NCBI GenBank assembly: GCA_027449865.1
Contig: DAIDKV010000068.1
Location: 1-38,809 of the forward strand
From: Planctomycetales bacterium
GTDB taxonomy: Bacteria > Planctomycetota > Planctomycetia > Isosphaerales > Isosphaeraceae
Length of the DNA: 38,809 nt
Reading direction: 5' to 3'
Of the stretch, positions 33,640-38,809 are shown piece by piece. Numbering within the stretch: position 1 is the first letter of the stretch; each line of letters opens with the position of its first letter. The notes under the pieces are model-generated. The model worked only from the letters and a program-made list of their open reading frames with translations. It did no database searches and was not told the DNA's origin. Position numbers and translations under genes: made by a program.

Positions 33640-35082
33640 TCAACGACCGGCGTTGGCGCCGGGCTCCCTGACAGACGACTTCGGCGGTATTTCCGGTCCT
33701 GGGCCGCGATACTCTGGGTTGGTCGTCATCATCTGCGCTCCGACCGACTCCCGCCATCGAGCCAGCATCGACCGGAGGCGATCCACATCGGAAGGCCGAT
33801 CGGGCGCCAGGTCTCGCCGCTCACTCGGATCGGCGGCCAGGTCGTAAAGCTCAACGCGATTGTCCTCATACCACTCGATCAATTTAAGGTCGCCAACCCG
33901 GACAGCTCCACCCGGCTTGCCTCCCTGGTTGCTGTAGTGCGGATAATGCCAGAATAGCGCCTCGCGCTGGGGCTTGCCGGTTCCCCTGAGGAGCGGGACA
34001 AGGCTCTCGCCGTCGATCGAACCTTCAGGGGGCGGTGCGATCCCAGCGATCTGGCAGGTTGTGGGCAGGAGGTCCTGACCACTCACAGGGACATCAGAGG
34101 TCGAACCGGGCCGAGTCACGCCCGGCCAGACCACGATCATCGGCTCGCGGATACCTCCCTCATAAAGATATCCCTTCCCCTCGCGGAGAGGGATGTTCGA
34201 CGTCGACGGCGTATTCGGCCCTTCCTTGACGGAAAGGCCGCCGTTGTCGGAGGTAAGGAAAATCACGGTCTGATCGCTCAGACCATGCCGCGCGATCGCC
34301 TCAAGGAGCCGGCCGATCCCGTCGTCCACGCTCCGGATCATCGCCGCGTAAATCGGATTATGCTGCGGCGAGTCATTCGCCGGCCGGTCCCGAAAGACCT
34401 TCAGCAGGTCGGACCGGGCCTGGAGCGGGATGTGGACCGCGTAGTGCGCCAGATACAGGAAGAACGGCCAGTCACGGTTCTTCTCGACGAAGCGGATCGC
34501 CTCGTCGGTGAGCCGGTCGGTCAGGTATTCGCGGTCGTCGCGAGCTTTCATGCTGGGGGTCTTGAATTGGAAATAACCACCGGGAGGTGAGCCGGTCGCC
34601 GTCCCGCCGATGTTGACGTCGAACCCCTGATGCTCAGGCCAGAAGGATGGGCCGCCCAGATGCCACTTGCCCAGGCTCGCCGTCCTGTACCCGGCCGTTC
34701 GGAGCCGTTCGGCGATCGTCAATTCCTCCAGAGGAAGTTGTTGCACGATTGAGGGCCGGAGCAACCGCTGCGAGGGCCGATCCCTCCGACCAGGAAGCCA
34801 GTCCGTCAGGTGCAGCCGGGCCGGGTACTTCCCCGTCATCAACGCTGCCCGGGAAGGTGAACAGACAGGGCAGGCGGCGTAGGCGTTTGTAAACCGAAGT
34901 CCTCGCCGCGCCAGAGCGTCGATGTGTGGCGTCTCATGATAAGTGCTGCCGTAACATCCCGAATCGGCCCATCCATAGTCGTCGAGCACGATCCAGATCA
35001 CGTTCGGCCTCGCCGGCGCTGATTTCGCGACTCCGGTCAGGAGTGCCAGCACCACCAGCGCCCTGAGCGATTCCCACCGCAT
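33640..35082 (-). CDS. Secreted type I (formylglycine) sulfatase
   Basis: The 480-residue arylsulfatase A-like enzyme has a signal peptide (about 1-22, ending KSAPA). Metal ligands are in LDDYGWAD (Asp34, Asp35). The activation motif CSPSR (Cys74) is the site that formylglycine-generating enzyme converts. Other active-site motifs, GKWHLGG and TSDNGG, are present. It should remove sulfate from exported or algal-type sulfated substrates; planctomycetes typically encode many such enzymes. No FGE gene is in this window. AAGGAAGGGG lies about 8 nt before ATG 35082; a longer in-frame start at 35277 would cross the opposing promoter. Confidence 0.92.
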   Translation of the reverse strand: MRWESLRALVVLALLTGVAKSAPARPNVIWIVLDDYGWADSGCYGSTYHETPHIDALARRGLRFTNAYAACPVCSPSRAALMTGKYPARLHLTDWLPGRRDRPSQRLLRPSIVQQLPLEELTIAERLRTAGYRTASLGKWHLGGPSFWPEHQGFDVNIGGTATGSPPGGYFQFKTPSMKARDDREYLTDRLTDEAIRFVEKNRDWPFFLYLAHYAVHIPLQARSDLLKVFRDRPANDSPQHNPIYAAMIRSVDDGIGRLLEAIARHGLSDQTVIFLTSDNGGLSVKEGPNTPSTSNIPLREGKGYLYEGGIREPMIVVWPGVTRPGSTSDVPVSGQDLLPTTCQIAGIAPPPEGSIDGESLVPLLRGTGKPQREALFWHYPHYSNQGGKPGGAVRVGDLKLIEWYEDNRVELYDLAADPSERRDLAPDRPSDVDRLRSMLARWRESVGAQMMTTNPEYRGPGPEIPPKSSVREPGANAGR

Positions 35083-35209
35083 CGCAGGTCCCCTTCCTTC
35101 TCGTTTGACTCGGCCGCCACGGCTTTCCTTCCGATCCATCCGCCCAGGATATCGAATCTCACTTCCGCACGACACCGTCGAGACCCTTCTGGATTCTTGG
35201 ATGCACCCA

Positions 35210-35238
35210 TTGATACTCCTGGCGTCCTTCTCTAGAAT
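35210..35238 (+). promoter_or_regulatory. Sigma-70-type promoter of the first DUF1559 gene
   Basis: TTGATA (35210-35215) and TAGAAT (35233-35238) are separated by exactly 17 nt; each matches its consensus at five of six positions or nearly so. Predicted transcription start is near 35245, giving a 45-nt leader that ends with the AAGGAGG ribosome site (35276-35282). Confidence 0.6.
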
Positions 35239-35289
35239 CACGGCCCGAATCCCTTCGGAGTCCCATCGTGACCACAAGGAGGCCGCATC

Positions 35290-36603
35290 ATGAGGCCCAT
35301 CGCCCCCTTTACACGTCCCCGGGGTTTTACACTGATCGAATTGCTGGTGGTGATTTCGATCATCGCGGTATTGATTGGGTTGCTCTTGCCCGCGGTGCAG
35401 TCAGCGCGGGAGGCAGGTCGGCGCACGGCCTGTCAGAACAACATGCGGAACATCGGGCTGGCGATCATCCAGTTTGTGGAGACCCACCAGAACTTTCCGC
35501 CAGCGGGCGTCTTCACCGACGACCCTCTCAAGCAAAATCCGCCGGGTTCCTCGCCGATCCCGATGATCGGGACGCGCAATCTCGGGATCACAAGCTGGCA
35601 CGACCCACTCTGCACGCCCGATCCGATCGAGGTTCCGATGTACAACTGGGTTGTCGAGGTTTTACCGTACCTCGACCAGCAAGACCTTGCCAACGCCTGG
35701 ACGAAGGTGGGTCCGAACGCGAGTGGCAAGCTGGTGCCGTATTCGTATCTCAGTGACGATCACAACCTGCCCGGTCAGCCGACCAATCTCACCATCGGCT
35801 CGACGTCGCTGGCAATTCTTCGATGCCCGGACGACACGAGCACGCGTCCGGGCGAGGGGAACATGAGCTACGCCGCCAACGGCGGCTTTTCGGCCTGGCC
35901 TGCATTGCCGCTGGGATGGACCAGTAGTGCCCTCGACGGTGGTGCCACCTGGACGAACTACGAGAACTCGACCGGATACTCGGGGCTCCAGTGGTCGCCC
36001 TCGCCTGGCGACACGATGGCCGAGGTGGATATCTGCCGAAAACTTGGCGTGATGTTCCTGGAGGACTATGGGCCGTTCGGTCCCCAGGCGACGAAGTCGC
36101 CTTACAATGTCCGAACGACTCGACCGGCGATCACAGACGGCCTGAGCAACACTCTGCTTCTCGGCGAGAACACCCTCACGGGCGCAGGACCGCCGAGCAA
36201 GTTCACCAAGGGGCTCCCCTCAAACTGGGCATGCCCGCTGGCGAATTTCGCCCTGTTCCTCGGCTCCTCCGCCGTCTGCGACGCCACCGGCCACTGCGCG
36301 ACCGGCGGTTTGATGTCCACCAGCCTTCCGGCGAGCGACGGCCCAAGTTGGTCCATGGCGAACCGGGTTGGAACTTATCAAAATATCAATTATGGCCAGT
36401 ATTTTAGCATCAAGGGCTCGTCGCCGTTCCTCAGCAGCGGCCACCCAGGCGGGTGCAACCTCGTCTTCACGGACGGGGCCGTTCGCTTTCTCTCATCGAC
36501 GATCGATGGAACCGTTTATAGCAAACTCCTGACTCCGGCCGGCGGAAGGCTGCCGAACTATCTGCGCCAGCTTCCGCTCTCGCAGGATTCCTTCCTGCCC
36601 TGA
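35290..36603 (+). CDS. DUF1559 protein with pseudopilin N-terminus
   Basis: The 437-residue protein has a type IV pilin/type II secretion-like leader: [18 protein letters not shown], with predicted cleavage between Gly12 and Phe13 and the conserved Glu17. The hydrophobic helix is followed by [11 protein letters not shown] and a long extracytoplasmic domain. It ends with the family signature in which a His-Pro-Gly-Gly (SSGHPGG) precedes [12 protein letters not shown]1559 proteins are massively expanded in planctomycetes; their role (fibres or surface structures) is not settled. AAGGAGG (35276-35282) gives an excellent start. Transcription seems to end at hairpins 36624-36654 and 36706-36745. 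Confidence 0.92.
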   Translation: MRPIAPFTRPRGFTLIELLVVISIIAVLIGLLLPAVQSAREAGRRTACQNNMRNIGLAIIQFVETHQNFPPAGVFTDDPLKQNPPGSSPIPMIGTRNLGITSWHDPLCTPDPIEVPMYNWVVEVLPYLDQQDLANAWTKVGPNASGKLVPYSYLSDDHNLPGQPTNLTIGSTSLAILRCPDDTSTRPGEGNMSYAANGGFSAWPALPLGWTSSALDGGATWTNYENSTGYSGLQWSPSPGDTMAEVDICRKLGVMFLEDYGPFGPQATKSPYNVRTTRPAITDGLSNTLLLGENTLTGAGPPSKFTKGLPSNWACPLANFALFLGSSAVCDATGHCATGGLMSTSLPASDGPSWSMANRVGTYQNINYGQYFSIKGSSPFLSSGHPGGCNLVFTDGAVRFLSSTIDGTVYSKLLTPAGGRLPNYLRQLPLSQDSFLP

Positions 36604-36623
36604 GAGATTGTACGAGAAAGCAG

Positions 36624-36654
36624 AAGACGGTCGGCTTTGCTGCCCGACCGTCTT
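36624..36654 (+). terminator. Hairpin directly after the first DUF1559 gene
   Basis: AAGACGGTCGG (36624-36634) pairs perfectly with CCGACCGTCTT (36644-36654), leaving a 9-nt loop. The stem ends in TT followed by ACC, so the T-tract is minimal. It stands 20 nt after the stop codon. Confidence 0.6.
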
Positions 36655-36705
36655 ACCTGCGGACGATCGACACCTTTTCGTCGACGCTTTCAGATGTCAG
36701 CGCAT

Positions 36706-36745
36706 AAAAGGGCCGGCGTGGCAAGGTTGCCACGCCGGCCCTTTT
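36706..36745. terminator. Strong intrinsic terminator, 18-bp stem
   Basis: AAAAGGGCCGGCGTGGCA (36706-36723) pairs without mismatch with 36728-36745 around the loop AGGT. The A/T ends of the stem supply TTTT on both strands, so it can act in either direction. It backs up the hairpin at 36624 and would also end the small minus-strand frame at 36760. Confidence 0.85.
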
Positions 36746-36759
36746 GTGAAAACTTCACC

Positions 36760-36981
36760 TCAGATCCCGGTCGAGCCGAAGCCGGAGAGCAGTCCCCCGC
36801 GATCGACCAAAGGGGTTCTGGGAGGCTCCTCGGAATCGATCGGAACGGGGTTTTTCAGGCTGAGAGCCGAGGGGTCTTTCGACGTTTGCGGTCCGCCCTC
36901 GGACAGGGAGTGCGACCGGAGAAGACAGGCGATGAAGTCCGCGAAAAATCGGCGAGAGAACTCGGGAGGTGCGACGCTCAT
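36760..36981 (-). CDS. Possible small protein of unknown function
   Basis: A 73-residue frame starts MSVAPPEFSRRFFADFIACL and ends at TGA 36760, 15 nt before the bidirectional terminator. About 70 percent of its codons end in G or C, like real genes here. No domain or signal was recognised, and the ribosome site is poor. A longer form from 37122 (120 residues) is possible but less coding-like. It could equally be chance; the nearby terminator on its 3' side is the main support. Confidence 0.35.
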   Translation of the reverse strand: MSVAPPEFSRRFFADFIACLLRSHSLSEGGPQTSKDPSALSLKNPVPIDSEEPPRTPLVDRGGLLSGFGSTGI

Positions 36982-37347
36982 GTTACGGGTCCCGAAGAGA
37001 TGGCCCGTCGAATCCAGGCGAATCGGAAAACAAATAGAAGAGGATCGATTCGCCCAATGATGGGCTCGGTTGAGGCGAATCGAGCAAATCTTAGCCAGTA
37101 GTCCCGCGGAAAACAAGCTCACCGCCCTCGCAATTGGCCTGCAACTTCACGAATTTTTCATGAAAAACTCACACGACTCTGCACCCCGGCGCGTAAACTT
37201 GAGAGGAATCGACGAGCGAAGTCGCGAGTTCGGTTTCTGATGGTCTCCCCTCTCCGGTGACGTTCGACGCGATTCTCCGACGTCGAGGGTCTCCGACCGC
37301 GCATCATATTTCCCGTGCGCCGTCATCCCCTTGAGGAAGAATATCCC
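36982..37347. other. Intergenic region upstream of the second DUF1559 gene
   Basis: The 366 bp hold a perfect 14-bp palindrome, TTTTTCATGAAAAA (37154-37167), about 180 bp before the gene, which could be an operator or a small AT-rich structural element. CATATT near 37305 might be a -10 box but lacks a partner. No gene is supported. Confidence 0.35.
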
Positions 37348-38478
37348 ATGAGAGATCGGAAAAGCCCGAGCGGTTTCACGCTGATCGAACTGCTCGTGGT
37401 CATTGCCATCATTGCCGTTCTGATTGCCCTTCTGCTTCCGGCCGTGCAGGCCGCCCGAGAAGCCGCCCGCCGAGCCCAGTGCACGAACAACTTGAAGCAG
37501 CTTGCCCTCGCTGCTAATAACTACGAATCGTCCAGCGGTGCCTTCCCGGGTGGGTCGTACTCCCAGTACAACGGCGGGCTCCCAGCCGACAACAACTGTT
37601 CGACCGGAGCCGCTCCCTGCGACTTCCCTGAAAATTTCAGTTGCTTCGTTCGGATGCTTCCGTTCACCGAACAGGCGCCGATGTACAATTCGGTGAATTT
37701 CAATCTCACCTCGGGCAACTTCGAGAATCTGACGATCGCCGGTGTCCGGGTGAACGTCCTGCAATGCCCGAGCGACAACTCCAACGACCCGATCCAGATC
37801 AATACCTCGCTTGCGACGGCTTCGTTCAACTCCATCGCCCAGACTCCGGGCGCCTCCCTCCCACCCGGAAACTGGATGCAGGCGTTCAGCGATTACGCGG
37901 GCAACGCCGGGACCTGGGACTTCGGTTATGCCTCGTGGAAAGGTCCCACCATCCTTGGAATGTATAACGGGACGATCTACAACGATAGTACCGTCACCAT
38001 AGCGGCGGTGACCGATGGAACGAGCAATACTTTCCTCTTTGCCGAGCATAGCAAGGCCAAGGCCGTCCTGAACGACCCCTACTATTTCTCGTCGGATTGT
38101 TCGTGGCAGTCGGGTCGGTGGTACGACACTCTGTTCTCAACCCTCTACCCGATGACCACGAATCTGCAGGGCAACCAGGCGATGGCGAACGGCCCCTACG
38201 GCTACTACGCCATCACGATCGCGACCAGCATGCACCCGGGTGGGGCCAACTTCGCTTTCTGCGACGGCTCGGTCCGCTTCCTCAAGCAGACGATCGCCTC
38301 CTGGACCTTCAACACCGGCAATACCGACCCGTACGGTAACGCGATCCCCGACGGTGCGGTCGGGACGAAGCAGTCAAACGGCGAGCTCCTCTATCAGTTC
38401 GGCTCGGCCCGGCTGGGCGTCTACCAGCAGCTCTCGACCCGGGCCGGCGGCGAGGTTATCAGCTCCGATTCGTACTGA
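37348..38478 (+). CDS. DUF1559 protein with pseudopilin N-terminus (second copy)
   Basis: The 376-residue product has the leader [18 protein letters not shown] with predicted cleavage between Gly9 and Phe10 and conserved Glu14, then AVQAAREAARRAQC and a secreted domain. The family signature near the C-terminus reads MHPGGANFAFCDGSVRFLKQ. It is related to, but clearly distinct from, the first DUF1559 protein, so the pair looks like an old duplication. GAGGAA about 9 nt upstream supports ATG 37348. The following small lipoprotein gene lies 103 bp downstream after a hairpin, a DUF1559-lipoprotein order often seen in this phylum. Confidence 0.92.
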   Translation: MRDRKSPSGFTLIELLVVIAIIAVLIALLLPAVQAAREAARRAQCTNNLKQLALAANNYESSSGAFPGGSYSQYNGGLPADNNCSTGAAPCDFPENFSCFVRMLPFTEQAPMYNSVNFNLTSGNFENLTIAGVRVNVLQCPSDNSNDPIQINTSLATASFNSIAQTPGASLPPGNWMQAFSDYAGNAGTWDFGYASWKGPTILGMYNGTIYNDSTVTIAAVTDGTSNTFLFAEHSKAKAVLNDPYYFSSDCSWQSGRWYDTLFSTLYPMTTNLQGNQAMANGPYGYYAITIATSMHPGGANFAFCDGSVRFLKQTIASWTFNTGNTDPYGNAIPDGAVGTKQSNGELLYQFGSARLGVYQQLSTRAGGEVISSDSY

Positions 38479-38494
38479 GCCAGCCAGGCATGGG

Positions 38495-38540
38495 CGAGAG
38501 GGATCGGGCTTCCCGACGACGGAAAGCCCGGTCCCTCTCG
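38495..38540 (+). terminator. Long hairpin between DUF1559 and lipoprotein genes
   Basis: The arm 38495-38513 pairs with 38521-38540 over about 19 bp with one G-T wobble and one bulge, and a 7-nt loop. There is no T-tract. It could lower read-through or protect the upstream mRNA within a shared transcript. Confidence 0.5.
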
Positions 38541-38581
38541 CTCGGCCGCAACGCGACGTCGAGTCGCAGGAGCCTTGCCCC

Positions 38582-38809
38582 ATGCGAGCGAGAATCTGGA
38601 TGGTGTCGGTCCTCCTGGGGATCGCGTCCTCCGGTTGCGGCGGTGCGACATCCACGAAGCCGGCCAGCCAGCACACGGGCCTCGTCAACGAGCTGCCCGA
38701 CAAGAAAGGTTTCTTCGAGATCGACACCCGGACCGCTGCCGGCGCCTCCGCCAAGCGCGGGGCCCGGACGAAGCAGGCGGCTCCGCATCCGATCGTGGTC
38801 CACTTCTAC
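38582..38809 (+). CDS. Small lipoprotein (partial, runs off the window)
   Basis: The first 76 codons are present with no stop. The N-terminus is basic, then hydrophobic (WMVSVLLGIASSGC), with a lipobox whose Cys19 would be lipidated. The mature part is polar, with Lys, Thr and Ala. AGGAG lies about 9 nt upstream of ATG 38582. Such short lipoproteins frequently follow DUF1559 genes in planctomycetes; the function is unknown. Confidence 0.75.
   Translation, partial: MRARIWMVSVLLGIASSGCGGATSTKPASQHTGLVNELPDKKGFFEIDTRTAAGASAKRGARTKQAAPHPIVVHFY

Noticed and set aside
36608-37101. Two overlapping plus-strand frames after the first DUF1559 gene
   Set aside because: They run through both terminator hairpins, lack ribosome sites, and show no recognisable sequence.

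Overview
The window looks like a chromosomal segment of a high-GC planctomycete, most likely a member of the Isosphaeraceae (Isosphaera/Singulisphaera/Paludisphaera type). The reasons are strong G/C bias at third codon positions and several gene families that are typical of that phylum: two DUF1559 proteins with pseudopilin N-termini, a DUF1501 protein with a Tat-like signal, a formylglycine-type sulfatase, a TIGR02604/TIGR02603 dehydrogenase plus heme-binding pair, an MJ0042-type zinc ribbon joined to a serine protease, and a giant MFS/spermidine-synthase fusion. Two families of short palindromic intergenic repeats are also present. The taxonomic call is inference from gene content; no rRNA, tRNA, CRISPR array, transposase or phage gene was seen.

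Layout. 1-337: palindromic repeat array and leader. 338-1990 (+): thiamine-diphosphate 2-oxoacid decarboxylase. 2011-5905 (-): membrane-bound TlpA-like thioredoxin, and upstream of it the MFS/spermidine synthase fusion. 6221-7177 (+): PfkB sugar kinase. 7197-9127 (-): CoaB-like protein overlapping an acyltransferase-3 membrane protein. 9280-12477 (+): UxaC-family isomerase, then a secreted helical protein of unknown function. 12800-14299 (+): DUF1501. 14394-14670: 63-bp tandem palindromic repeat. 14716-16003 (+): amidohydrolase and a small lipoprotein. 16042-16839 (-): nucleotidyltransferase. 17008-17757 (+): metallophosphoesterase. 17873-18036: second copy of the first repeat family. 18158-24660 (+): HAD phosphatase/P-loop ATPase fusion, then a translationally coupled pair (SGNH + TIGR02604 propeller, and HEAT + cytochrome c). 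24709-28563 (+): RecB-like nuclease/SF1 helicase fusion. 28659-30974 (-): zinc ribbon-TM-trypsin protein. 31315-32163 (+): tandem universal stress protein. 32215-35082 (-): small acidic protein, alpha/beta hydrolase and sulfatase. 35290-38809 (+): two DUF1559 genes flanking a strong intrinsic terminator, then a lipoprotein cut by the window edge.

Functionally the segment is mostly extracytoplasmic catabolism and envelope genes (sulfatase, hydrolase, dehydrogenase/cytochrome, DUF1501, pseudopilins, lipoproteins) mixed with central metabolism enzymes and one DNA-processing enzyme. It is not a recognisable defence island or mobile element. The most unusual items are the HAD-ATPase fusion, the spermidine synthase domain split by a roughly 130-residue charged linker, the one-piece RecB-like nuclease/Fe-S/SF1 helicase, the SGNH-like domain lacking its GDS serine, and the two REP-like repeat families. 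Many gene ends, especially convergent ones, carry strong inverted repeats without a T-tract, sometimes with a stop codon inside the repeat.
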